A stretch of DNA of 64,000 nucleotides, from the NCBI RefSeq assembly GCF_000428765.1, contig NZ_AUAO01000001.1, positions 868,001 through 932,000 of the forward strand, given 5' to 3'. Of the stretch, positions 34,495 through 45,313 are shown piece after piece. Source of the stretch: Brevundimonas aveniformis DSM 17977 (lineage in GTDB: Bacteria > Pseudomonadota > Alphaproteobacteria > Caulobacterales > Caulobacteraceae). The notes under the pieces are model-generated. The model searched no databases, had not been told where the DNA came from, and saw nothing but the letters and a program-made list of their open reading frames with translations. Made by a program: the position numbers and the translations under genes. Each line of letters opens with the position of its first letter. Within the stretch, counting starts at the first letter, position 1.

Positions 34495-35925
34495 CTAGAC
34501 CGCCGTTCCGCCGACCGTCAGGCCACCGATCTTGAGGCTGGGCTGACCGATTCCCACCGGCACACCCTGGCCGGACTTGCCGCAGACGCCGACGCCGGGG
34601 TCGAACGCGAAGTCGTTGCCGATCATCGAGATCTTTTGCAACGCCGTGGCCCCATCACCGATCAGGGTGGCCCCCTTGACCGGGGCGGTCACCTTGCCGT
34701 CCTCGATCAGATAGGCCTCGGTGCACTGGAAAACGAACTTGCCGTTGGTGATGTCCACCTGGCCACCGCCGAAGTTGACGGCATAGAGACCGCGTTTGGT
34801 CGAGGCGATCATGTCGGCCAGCTTGTCCTTGCCGCCTTCCATGAAGGTGTTGGTCATGCGCGGCATCGGGATATGGGCAAACGACTGGCGCCGACCATTG
34901 CCGGTCGCCTCCATACCCATCAGTCGAGCCGACATGCGGTCGTGCATCATGCCGACCATGATGCCGTCTTCGATCAGCACATTGCGCTGAGTGGGCGTGC
35001 CTTCGTCATCGAATGAGAGCGAGCCGCGCCGTCCGGCGATGGAGCCGTCGTCCACCACGGTGACGCCGGGCGCGGCCACGCGCTGGCCCATCTTGCCGCT
35101 AAACACCGACGAGCCCTTGCGGTGGAAGTCGCCCTCGAAGCCGTGGCCGACGGCCTCATGCAACAGAACGCCGGGCCAGCCGGCGCCGAGCACCACGTCC
35201 ATCTCACCGGCGGGACAGTCGATGGCGTCGAGATTGACCAGGGCCTGGCGAATGGCTTCCTCGACCTGACCCTGCCAGCGGTCCGGGGCGATCCAGGTTT
35301 CGAAGCCGGCGCGGCCCCCGGCACCCTGAGAGGCGGACTCGCGCCGTCCGTCCTTTTCCACCGTGACCGAGACATTGACGCGGACCAGGGGGCGCACGTC
35401 CCTCAGGCGCTGGCCATCGGCCCTCAGAATTTCAATGGCGCGGCGCTCGCCGGCGATCGAGGCCGAAACCTGGACCACGCGCGGGTCTTTGGCGCGGGCA
35501 TAGGCGTCGATCTCCTGCAACAGGGCGATCTTGTCCGAGAAGGCGGGAGAGGCCAGCGGATCGACCTCGTCATAGAGCTTTTGATTGGTCGCCCTCGGCC
35601 CCACGGCCGCATTTCCGGCCCGCCCCTGTTTGGCCAGGGCGGCGGCCTCGGCGGCGCGCTTGAGGGCGTCGACGGTGATCTCGTTGGAATGGGCGTAGCC
35701 GGCTGTCTCACCGGAGACGACCCTCAGACCGAAGCCCTCATTGGCGTCATAGGCCGCCGACTTCAGCCGCCCGTCGTCAAACAGCAACGATTCGCTTTCG
35801 GCGCGCTCGAGGAAGAGTTCGCCGTCATCGGCCCCGACAAGGGCCTCTTGCAGCACGGCACCGGCTGTCTCGGGCGAGACGCCGGCGGGTTCGAGGATGG
35901 GGGGCGGAGAAACGGAGACGGTCAT
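34495..35925 (-). CDS. tldD: metalloprotease TldD
   Basis: The 476-residue protein is the TldD partner of the TldD/TldE(PmbA) protease, which processes small peptides such as microcins and antitoxins. The zinc site HEAVGHGFEGD is at about residues 257-267. N-terminal features are LFLERAESESLLFDDGRLKSA and GLRVVSGETAGYAHS; the C-terminal VCGKSGQGVPVGIGQPSLKIGGLTVGG is typical. No pmbA gene is in the window. Confidence 0.95.
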   Translation of the reverse strand: MTVSVSPPPILEPAGVSPETAGAVLQEALVGADDGELFLERAESESLLFDDGRLKSAAYDANEGFGLRVVSGETAGYAHSNEITVDALKRAAEAAALAKQGRAGNAAVGPRATNQKLYDEVDPLASPAFSDKIALLQEIDAYARAKDPRVVQVSASIAGERRAIEILRADGQRLRDVRPLVRVNVSVTVEKDGRRESASQGAGGRAGFETWIAPDRWQGQVEEAIRQALVNLDAIDCPAGEMDVVLGAGWPGVLLHEAVGHGFEGDFHRKGSSVFSGKMGQRVAAPGVTVVDDGSIAGRRGSLSFDDEGTPTQRNVLIEDGIMVGMMHDRMSARLMGMEATGNGRRQSFAHIPMPRMTNTFMEGGKDKLADMIASTKRGLYAVNFGGGQVDITNGKFVFQCTEAYLIEDGKVTAPVKGATLIGDGATALQKISMIGNDFAFDPGVGVCGKSGQGVPVGIGQPSLKIGGLTVGGTAV

Positions 35926-35971
35926 GGCCTATCAGTTAGGCGTTCGAACCGTCTCCGTCACCTCCCGGCGT

Positions 35972-36706
35972 CTATTCTCCCGGAACATCAACCGAGCCGA
36001 CGCCCGAGATCTCCTGGGTCAGGTGGGCCGGGCGCTGGACCAGATCGACGTTGCCGACACCGGCGATCACGATGTTGGCGGACTGGCTGGCATTGACCTC
36101 AGCGCCACCGGCCCCGGCGATGCGGACGTCGGCATTCTCCGTCGCGAGGGTGGCGAGATCGGCATCTCCGGCCCCGGCGATCATTAGGTTCAGGGTGCCG
36201 GTTCGACCATTGGCCGCAATGTCCCCGGCCCCGGCGACGACCAGCACCAGTTCATCACGGTCGATCCCGTTCAGCGTGAGATCGCCCGCACCTTCCAGTT
36301 CAAAACGACTGACGTCCGGGGCGGTGATGGTCACCGTCAGGCCCGAGGATCGACCGATGACGGTGAACCGCTCGCTGGCCCCGTTCTCGTCGGCGAAGGC
36401 AAGACGCCCGTCGACCAGGGTGATGCGTTGGACCGCAGTCTCGGGCCCCGAGACAACGACCGAGGGTGTATCGCCCTGGGTGAAGACGACATCGGCGGGC
36501 AGGGCGACGGTGAGGCGGTCGCCGCCGGTCCACTCCAGCGTCCGTTCGACGGTCGGGCCAGACCACGCTTCGGAATCGTTGTCGCCTACATCGATCGTCC
36601 AACCGTTTCGCAGGAGCTCAGGTCCCCCAAGGGCGGCGGCACCGCCAAAGGCAGCCAGCATAAGGACGAAGCTGGCGGCTGCGATCAAAAGCAGGGTGCG
36701 GATCAT
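35972..36706 (-). CDS. exported DUF2807 adhesin-head-like protein
   Basis: The 244-residue product has an N-terminal membrane/signal segment (IRTLLLIAAASFVLMLAAFGGAA). A beta-helical DUF2807 domain follows with repeated GAGD/GAGG turns (LEGAGDLTLNG, VAGAGDIAANG, IAGAGDADLAT, IAGAGGAEVNA). It is the last gene of a padR-DUF1700-DUF2807 operon, starting within the stop of the DUF1700 gene (TGATG). A surface or periplasmic role in envelope stress is plausible but unproven. Confidence 0.9.
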   Translation of the reverse strand: MIRTLLLIAAASFVLMLAAFGGAAALGGPELLRNGWTIDVGDNDSEAWSGPTVERTLEWTGGDRLTVALPADVVFTQGDTPSVVVSGPETAVQRITLVDGRLAFADENGASERFTVIGRSSGLTVTITAPDVSRFELEGAGDLTLNGIDRDELVLVVAGAGDIAANGRTGTLNLMIAGAGDADLATLATENADVRIAGAGGAEVNASQSANIVIAGVGNVDLVQRPAHLTQEISGVGSVDVPGE

Positions 36707-37284
36707 CAGATCTCTCCCGATTCATTCTGTTGCAGGGCCGGCTTGAGCAGCCGGTAGTGAAGGCGGGCGAACCAGACCAGGAAATTGACCAGCCAGATGG
36801 TCAGAACAGCCGTCACCGCCGCCATCAGAACGCCCATGGCCATCAGGCCGATGCCGATCAGGATCGCGACCAGCGGCCCCCCCGGAGGTCCAAAGAACGG
36901 GCCGGCGACGAGCGCGGCACCGCCGCCGATGAAGATCCCGATCGCCGCAATGAACAGCGAGGCCAGGACCGAGGCGACGCCGACCAGCAGCGGCAACAGG
37001 AACAGGATGTCGACCGAGGCCAGTCCGATCAGGGCCACCAGGGCGGCCACCGCGTTGGACGGCGTCTTCTCGGCTTCCCAGCGCGAGAGGCCGGCCTCAA
37101 CCCGAACCTCGCGGGCCAGCCGCTCGGGGTTGCCGAGCGCCGCAGCGATTTCGGGATCCTGGCGTCCGGCGGCGGCGGCCTCGACGAAATGGGCCTCGTG
37201 GTCGGCGACGATTTCGTCGATGGTTTCGGGCGGCAGGCCATTCAAGCCCCGCCGCAGCCGGGTCAGAAACTCGGCGCGGGTCAT
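36706..37284 (-). CDS. DUF1700 family membrane protein
   Basis: The 192-residue protein has an N-terminal cytoplasmic helical part (MTRAEFLTRLRRGLNGLPPETIDEIVADHEAHF) characteristic of DUF1700, then three or four membrane helices (about 80-180). It overlaps padR by 4 bases (ATGA) and DUF2807 by 1 base, so translation is coupled. DUF1700 proteins regularly pair with PadR regulators; the function is unknown. Confidence 0.9.
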   Translation of the reverse strand: MTRAEFLTRLRRGLNGLPPETIDEIVADHEAHFVEAAAAGRQDPEIAAALGNPERLAREVRVEAGLSRWEAEKTPSNAVAALVALIGLASVDILFLLPLLVGVASVLASLFIAAIGIFIGGGAALVAGPFFGPPGGPLVAILIGIGLMAMGVLMAAVTAVLTIWLVNFLVWFARLHYRLLKPALQQNESGEI

Positions 37285-37631
37285 GCAATTTCTCCTGTCA
37301 TAGAGGGTGCCGGGGCGTTGAGGATGGTTTCAACGGCCCGGGAAAAGGTCAGCCATTCGGCCTTCTGAGCCTCATAGGCGTGCCGACCGGCCTCGGTCAG
37401 GCGATAGTATTTGCGAGAGGGTCCGGCGGGGCTTTCGACCAGATAGGTCTCAACCAGGCCGTCCGACTGCATGCGACGCATCAGCGGATAGATGGTGCCC
37501 TCGCCCATGCCGATGTCGTCAGCAAGCCGCGCGGCAATCTCATAAGCGTAGTTGTCCCGCGCCGAGAGCAGGGCCAAGACACACAGGCCCAGCACCCCCT
37601 TCTTCAGCTGTATCTCAATGCCTTCCGGCAT
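37281..37631 (-). CDS. PadR-family transcriptional regulator
   Basis: The 116-residue protein is a small winged-helix PadR (s2 type). It reads KKGVLGLCVLALLSARDNYAYEIAARLADD, GEGTIYPLMRRMQSDGLVETYLVES and GPSRKYYRLTEAGRHAY, then a short dimerisation helix. GGAGG stands 9 bases before ATG 37631; an upstream in-frame ATG at 37652 is less likely. It heads the operon and probably represses it. Repeats at 37662-37687 are candidate operators. Confidence 0.94.
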   Translation of the reverse strand: MPEGIEIQLKKGVLGLCVLALLSARDNYAYEIAARLADDIGMGEGTIYPLMRRMQSDGLVETYLVESPAGPSRKYYRLTEAGRHAYEAQKAEWLTFSRAVETILNAPAPSMTGEIA

Positions 37632-37661
37632 GTGTGGACCTCCATGTCTCAAGCCCGATAT

Positions 37662-37687
37662 TGCAAGGTATCTGTGAATGCAAGGTA
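37662..37687. promoter_or_regulatory. candidate PadR operator: two TGCAAGGTA repeats
   Basis: TGCAAGGTA occurs at 37662-37670 and 37679-37687, 17 bases apart, each followed by TCTGT or GCTGT. The pair is flanked by ATATTG and CAATAT, an inverted repeat. It lies 30-55 bases before the padR start, where autoregulators bind. The same 9-mer occurs before the TonB-dependent receptor gene. Confidence 0.55.
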
Positions 37688-37848
37688 GCTGTCAATATAC
37701 AGATTTGTAATCGAGGCAGATTCAATACGGCTGTGTCGCGCCTGACGGCTTGGCAAGCGCGAGGCGACCCGATATGTCAGCCCGAAATCCCACCGCCCCC
37801 GTGCGGGTATTGGCGCGTGGGCATTCAGGTAATCCGGGCCGTCAAGAC

Positions 37849-40544
<2,696 letters not shown>

Positions 40545-40586
40545 GGCGTGTGACGGGCCCCGCCCGTCGCCCCCCATATCCAAGCG

Positions 40587-40618
40587 CGGGGACGGTGCCG
40601 AAACAGGCCCCGTCCCCG
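40587..40618 (+). terminator. hairpin between ctaD and ctaB
   Basis: CGGGGACGG (40587-40595) pairs with CCGTCCCCG (40610-40618), a 9-bp GC stem around a 14-base loop. No U-tract follows, so it is more likely an mRNA-stability or partial-termination element separating structural subunits from assembly genes than a full terminator. Confidence 0.4.
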
Positions 40619-40635
40619 ACGCATTTCAGACCCAG

Positions 40636-41589
40636 ATGACCGAAACCACCGACAAACAGACCCTCGCAGCCGAGCCCTCGGACTATGTCCAGCTGCTGAA
40701 GCCGCGCGTCATGTCGCTGGTTGTCTTCACCGCCCTGACGGGCCTGGTCGTCGCGCCGGGCGAGATGAACCCGCTGCTGGCCGCCATTTCAGTGCTGTGT
40801 ATCGCGCTGGGTGCCGGTGCCGCCGGGGCCCTGAACATGGCGCTGGAGGGAGACACAGACGCTCTCATGCGACGCACGCGGGGGCGACCTGTCGCGGCAG
40901 GCCGAGTGCCGCGCGGTGACGCCCTAGCGTATGGGGCAATCCTGTCGGTGGCATCGGTAACCCTGCTGGGGTTGGGCGTGAACTGGCTTGCGGGTGGTCT
41001 ACTTGGCCTGACAATCGTCTATTACGCCGGGCTCTACACCCTGGTTCTCAAGCGACGAACGCCCCAGAATATCGTCATTGGCGGTGCCGCCGGGGCCTTT
41101 CCGCCGGTCATCGGCTGGGCCGCCGCAACGGGTGAGGCTCCGTGGCAGGCCTGGTTGCTATTTCTGATCATCTTCTTGTGGACGCCGCCGCATTCGTGGG
41201 CTCTGGCGCTATATTCGGCGGGCGACTACGCCAAGGCCGGCATCCCGATGATGCCGGTGGCGCGCGGGGCCAGGTCCACGCGTCTTCAGATCCTGCTGTA
41301 TTCGCTGGTGCTGGTTCCGGTGGCGGTGCTCCCGGGTCTGGTGGGGCTGGGTGGCCCCATCTATCTGGCGACCTCAATCGGCGGGGGGCTGGTGTTCCTG
41401 TTGCTAGCCTGGCGACTGTTCCGCAGTCGCGCCGGGGATCAGCCCGACAAGGCCGAGGCGGTCGGGCGTGAGGCGGCCCTCTATGACGTTCGCGCCGAGG
41501 CGAAATCGGCCCGAAATCTGTTTGCCTATTCGATCCTGTATTTGTTCGGCCTGTTCGCCGCCCTTCTGATCGAAACCGCCCTGTTGTAA
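40636..41589 (+). CDS. ctaB: haem O synthase (protohaem IX farnesyltransferase)
   Basis: The 317-residue UbiA-family prenyltransferase adds farnesyl to haem b for the aa3 oxidase. Signatures are LKPRVMSLVVFTALTGL, the Asp-rich AALNMALEGDTDALMRRTRGRPVAAGRV (about residues 65-90) and FLIIFLWTPPHSWALALY. About nine membrane helices are visible. The start is ATG 40636; an upstream extension lies over the ctaD gap and is not family-like. Confidence 0.96.
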   Translation: MTETTDKQTLAAEPSDYVQLLKPRVMSLVVFTALTGLVVAPGEMNPLLAAISVLCIALGAGAAGALNMALEGDTDALMRRTRGRPVAAGRVPRGDALAYGAILSVASVTLLGLGVNWLAGGLLGLTIVYYAGLYTLVLKRRTPQNIVIGGAAGAFPPVIGWAAATGEAPWQAWLLFLIIFLWTPPHSWALALYSAGDYAKAGIPMMPVARGARSTRLQILLYSLVLVPVAVLPGLVGLGGPIYLATSIGGGLVFLLLAWRLFRSRAGDQPDKAEAVGREAALYDVRAEAKSARNLFAYSILYLFGLFAALLIETALL

Positions 41590-41599
41590 GGAGCGCGCC

Positions 41600-41734
41600 A
41601 TGACTGAAGATGAAATCGCTGCCCGCAAGCGCCGGAACTGGGCCATCGCCGGGGCCCTGGTCCTGTTTGTGGTCCTTGTGTTCACCATCACCGTCCTGCG
41701 GATGACCGCCAACATCGCCGCGAGCGCGGGATGA
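41600..41734 (+). CDS. 44-residue single-helix membrane protein (CoxF-like)
   Basis: A 44-residue product, MTEDEIAARKRRNWAIAGAL and onward, has a charged N terminus and one membrane helix (about 14-35). AAGGAG stands 8 bases before the ATG. It lies between ctaB and ctaG and overlaps ctaG by 4 bases (ATGA), so it is translationally coupled. Small proteins at this place are common in alphaproteobacterial oxidase operons and are thought to aid assembly. Confidence 0.85.
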   Translation: MTEDEIAARKRRNWAIAGALVLFVVLVFTITVLRMTANIAASAG

Positions 41735-42303
41735 AGATCGACAGAAACGCGCGGATCGCTCTCATCTGTGGAGTGGTCGCCGTCGGCATGGTCGGGGCGG
41801 CCTATGCGGCGGTGCCGCTGTATCGCCTGTTCTGTCAGGTGACGGGCTTTGACGGTACGACCCAGCGCGCGGTGGAAGCCCCCGAACGTGTCCTGGACCG
41901 CACCCTGACGGTCAGTTTTGACACCAATGTGCGTGACCTGCCGGTGACCTTCCAGGCCGAACAGCTTCGCCAGACGGTCCACGTGGGAGAGCCGACCCTG
42001 GCCTATTTCCGCGTGACCAACACCTCGGACCAGCCGGTCGAGGCGACTGCGGCCTACAATGTCTCGCCTGAATCGGCGGGCCCCTATTTTCTCAAGTTGC
42101 AGTGCTTCTGTTTCGAATCACAGCGGATCGAGCCGGGAGAGACGCTGGAGTTTCCCATCCAGTATTTCATCGACGAGACGATCGAGACTGAGCCCGAGGG
42201 GCGCGGAATCCGCAATGTGACCCTCTCTTACACCTTCTATCCGACCCAGGGGTTCGATCCGGAGGCATCCGCCTCTAGCGGAGCGGCCCCGGCCCCGCTA
42301 TAG
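41731..42303 (+). CDS. ctaG: cytochrome c oxidase assembly protein CtaG/Cox11
   Basis: The 190-residue protein has one N-terminal membrane helix (about 7-28) followed by YRLFCQVTGFDGTTQRA and a periplasmic Ig-like domain. The copper-binding motif KLQCFCFESQ is at about residues 122-131. It delivers copper to the CuB site of subunit I. It follows the small membrane gene with a 4-base overlap. Confidence 0.97.
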   Translation: MKIDRNARIALICGVVAVGMVGAAYAAVPLYRLFCQVTGFDGTTQRAVEAPERVLDRTLTVSFDTNVRDLPVTFQAEQLRQTVHVGEPTLAYFRVTNTSDQPVEATAAYNVSPESAGPYFLKLQCFCFESQRIEPGETLEFPIQYFIDETIETEPEGRGIRNVTLSYTFYPTQGFDPEASASSGAAPAPL

Positions 42304-42335
42304 CCGAACCCAGCAGAATTCAGCCGAGTGAGCCC

Positions 42336-43211
42336 ATGGCCCAGGACGCCGTCCACCACGACTACCATCTTGTGAACCCCAGCCCCTGGCCGTTGGTGGC
42401 GTCCATTGCCGCGACGGTGATGTTCGTCGGGGCCGTCATGTGGATGAAGGGCCTGTTCGGCATGCCGGAGGGCACCAGCTGGCTGTTCTTCGCTGGTCTG
42501 GCCGGTGTTCTCTATTCGATGATCGGCTGGTGGAGCGACGTCATCAAGGAAAGCCGTGGGGGCGACCACACGCCGGTCGTTTCGATCGGGCTTCGCTACG
42601 GCATGATCCTGTTCATCGCGTCGGAGATCATGTTCTTCGTCGCCTTCTTCTGGATGTTCTTCGAAATGGCCCTGTGGAACGAGCACAGGACCCTGTCGTC
42701 GATCGAAGAGGTCCGCGCGGCCTGGTCAAGCTGGCCGCCGGCTGGGGTTGAAACCCTCGATCCGTGGCACCTGCCGTTCCTCAACACCGTGATCCTGCTG
42801 CTGTCGGGCACGACGGTGACCTGGGCGCACCACGCGCTTCAGGTTGGCAACCGCTCGGCGGCCAAATGGGGCCTGGTGCTGACGGTCATGCTGGGTGCCC
42901 TGTTCACGGCGATCCAAGCCTATGAGTACAGCCACATCATCCACGAGCACCTGTTCTTCAACGACGCGGCGGCCAGTTCGGGCCTGTACGGCTCGATCTT
43001 TTTCATGGCGACCGGCTTCCACGGTTTCCACGTTCTGGTCGGGACCATCTTCCTGATCGTCTGTCTGCTGCGCCTCCTGGCCGGCCAGTTCACCCCGCAG
43101 AAGCACTTCGGCTTCGAGGCGGCGGCCTGGTACTGGCACTTCGTGGATGTGGTCTGGCTGTTCCTCTTTGCCTTCGTCTATGTGGCGTTCGGGGGACACG
43201 GCGGGTCCTGA
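42336..43211 (+). CDS. ctaE: cytochrome c oxidase subunit III
   Basis: The 291-residue subunit has seven membrane helices. It starts with HDYHLVNPSPWPLVASIAAT and shows GMILFIASEIMFFVAFFWMFFE, TVTWAHHALQ, and the end FEAAAWYWHFVDVVWLFLFAFVYV, all diagnostic. It stabilises subunit I and its oxygen channel. A terminator follows 22 bases after the stop. Confidence 0.97.
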   Translation: MAQDAVHHDYHLVNPSPWPLVASIAATVMFVGAVMWMKGLFGMPEGTSWLFFAGLAGVLYSMIGWWSDVIKESRGGDHTPVVSIGLRYGMILFIASEIMFFVAFFWMFFEMALWNEHRTLSSIEEVRAAWSSWPPAGVETLDPWHLPFLNTVILLLSGTTVTWAHHALQVGNRSAAKWGLVLTVMLGALFTAIQAYEYSHIIHEHLFFNDAAASSGLYGSIFFMATGFHGFHVLVGTIFLIVCLLRLLAGQFTPQKHFGFEAAAWYWHFVDVVWLFLFAFVYVAFGGHGGS

Positions 43212-43232
43212 TCTCCAACCCGGGTACTGAAG

Positions 43233-43262
43233 CGGGGACGCTCATGCGGGCGTCCCCGTTTT
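43233..43262 (+). terminator. Rho-independent terminator after ctaE
   Basis: CGGGGACGC (43233-43241) pairs with GCGTCCCCG (43250-43258) around an 8-base loop, followed by TTTTC. It closes the ctaC-ctaE transcription unit and separates it from the inserted papain-like gene. Confidence 0.8.
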
Positions 43263-43362
43263 CGTATCTGAAGGAATCTGGTTCTGTCAGATTGAGCTAG
43301 GCCCCATCCTCTGACACTCTGCATGTCTGCCCTCTCGGGCACGACGAAATCGGAGGGTGGCC

Positions 43363-44562
43363 ATGCGTGTGCGTGTTGCGGTTCTTTCGTTTCTGGTGGC
43401 CTTGGGGATGGTGGCTTTCGCGGCACCGGCCTCGGCCACGATCCAGCAGGTCACCCCGCGAATTCTGGAAGTTCGCCCCGGCGTCATCGCAACGGGCCGG
43501 CGCACGGCCAACCGCATGCGCTTCGATCCGGCGGTCCACGGCTTTCGGTTCTCGAACTATTTCGGCAATAATTTCATCCCGGAGTTCGACTGGCGCACGG
43601 ATGGTCTGTGCGGCGGAATGATCTTTGCGGCCCTGGACTATTTCAACAATCCGCACATCCCCCTGCCGACCCAGGACTACCGACCGGCGGACGGCACGGC
43701 CCTGCGCGACTATATCTATGCGCGCCAGAACCATTCGGTCATCGACCAGAACCTGGCCCAGTGGATCGAGCTCAGCTTCAACCCGCACGGCCAACGCAAC
43801 TCTGAATTCTATCGCTGGGGCCTGGAAGGACGGTTGGATCAGCTGCGCCGCGAGATCGATGCCGGCCGCCCCGTGCCGCTGGGCCTGAAGAGTTGTTCGG
43901 GGTGGGACTATTGCGGTGGCGACCATCAGGTCATCGCCATCGGCTATGATGTGAGCGGCTATGACGGTGACCCGCGTGGCTCGACCGTCCGCGAGGTCAG
44001 GATCATCGTCTATGATCCCAATCAACCCGGCCAGATTCGAACCCTCAGCCCGGCACCTGAATCCGTCGCCTGGCGGTATCACGAACCCAATGAGGAAGGT
44101 CGCCGACTGGCCTGGCAGGCCTGGTTCATCGAAAACTACACGCCTCAGACACCGCCGGTGATCACCCAGGCCCCGCGCGAACTGGTCCTGACACTCGGCA
44201 CCGGTGGGGATGACCTGCGCGGGACCAATGACAATCTCAACGCCCATGTGCTGACCCGCTCGGGACGCACCCTGACCTTCAACAACATCAATCGCGGCCA
44301 TCCGTGGCTCAATAACAGCGAACAGGAGATCGCCTTGCCGATTCCGGACGACGTTCGCCTGGCCGATGTTCGGGGTGTGCGCCTGGAAACCACATCGCGA
44401 GGTGGCCTGGGCGGCGACAACTGGAACCTGGATTACATCTCGATCGCCGGAATCGAGCGCGGCGCTCGCAGCGAGTTCTTCTACGACGAGAATTTCCCCC
44501 TGTTCCGGTTCACCGGGGATCAGCGCGAGCGGGAATTCCTTTTCTGTCCCGGTTGCCGGTAG
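43363..44562 (+). CDS. secreted papain-like (C39-type) cysteine peptidase-like protein
   Basis: The 399-residue protein has a Sec signal (about 1-25). A papain-fold-like domain follows: DGLCGGMIFAALDYF (about residues 80-94) holds the presumed nucleophile Cys, GGDHQVIAIGYDV (about 185-197) the His, and IVYDPNQPG the Asp/Asn. The last about 120 residues form a separate beta-rich domain (TGGDDLRGTNDNLNAHV, LPIPDDVRLADVRGVRLET). A CPGC pair ends the chain. GGAGGG precedes ATG 43363. I know no characterised homologue; substrate unknown. Confidence 0.75.
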   Translation: MRVRVAVLSFLVALGMVAFAAPASATIQQVTPRILEVRPGVIATGRRTANRMRFDPAVHGFRFSNYFGNNFIPEFDWRTDGLCGGMIFAALDYFNNPHIPLPTQDYRPADGTALRDYIYARQNHSVIDQNLAQWIELSFNPHGQRNSEFYRWGLEGRLDQLRREIDAGRPVPLGLKSCSGWDYCGGDHQVIAIGYDVSGYDGDPRGSTVREVRIIVYDPNQPGQIRTLSPAPESVAWRYHEPNEEGRRLAWQAWFIENYTPQTPPVITQAPRELVLTLGTGGDDLRGTNDNLNAHVLTRSGRTLTFNNINRGHPWLNNSEQEIALPIPDDVRLADVRGVRLETTSRGGLGGDNWNLDYISIAGIERGARSEFFYDENFPLFRFTGDQREREFLFCPGCR

Positions 44563-44614
44563 CCTTCATTCAGGGGTCATTCCTTTGGCCGTACCGATGG
44601 CCTAGAAGGCCGGG

Positions 44615-45313
44615 ATGACGCCGACCGCCTCGCGTGCCTTTCCCTGGTTACTGACGATCCTGTCCGCCCTCGCCCTTGGGGTGCTGGTGTTCCTGGGGAC
44701 GTGGCAGGTCCAGCGGCTGGCCTGGAAACAGGATCTTCTGGCGCGGATTGAGGCGGCACAGGCCGCGCCACCCGTCCCGCTGGATCAGGCTTTGGCCCGC
44801 GCTGATCCCGAATTCGCCCGAGTCATCGCGACCTGCAGGGGGCTGGACCGGGCCGCCTTTGTGTCCTTGCGAACCCTGGTGGATGGCGAGGCGGGTGTGC
44901 GGCTGGTTTCGGTATGCTCACCGGACGTGCCCATTCTGGTTGACCGTGGCTTTGTGCCGGAAGCGATTTCGGCCCGCCCGCCCGAGGGCGGAGGCGCGAT
45001 GCCTGTAGCGGTGCGCGGTGTGCTTCGGCGTGGCGAGCCAGCCAACAGTTTTACGCCGCCGGCCGACAATGGGTTGATCTACGTTCGCGACATCGGGGCG
45101 ATGGCCGATATGCTGGATGCATCGGCGGTCCGTCGCGATCTGATGATTGTGGCCGAAACCTCGTCCAATCCGGAATGGCAAGCCCTGCATCCAACAGCCC
45201 TGCCGCAAGGTCTGAGCAACAATCATCTGGGCTACGCCATCACCTGGTACGGCCTGGCTCTGGCGCTGATCGGGGTCTATGCGGCTCTGCTTTATCGGCG
45301 GTATCGCGCGTGA
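44615..45313 (+). CDS. SURF1 family oxidase assembly protein
   Basis: The 232-residue protein has a membrane helix at each end (about 10-30 and 205-225), the SURF1 hallmark, with LGTWQVQRLAWKQDLLARIE, VDRGFVPEA and LSNNHLGYAITWYGLALALIGVY. It assists haem a insertion into subunit I. It is separated from ctaE by the papain-like gene. Its stop overlaps the GTG start of the M16 peptidase gene. Confidence 0.94.
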   Translation: MTPTASRAFPWLLTILSALALGVLVFLGTWQVQRLAWKQDLLARIEAAQAAPPVPLDQALARADPEFARVIATCRGLDRAAFVSLRTLVDGEAGVRLVSVCSPDVPILVDRGFVPEAISARPPEGGGAMPVAVRGVLRRGEPANSFTPPADNGLIYVRDIGAMADMLDASAVRRDLMIVAETSSNPEWQALHPTALPQGLSNNHLGYAITWYGLALALIGVYAALLYRRYRA

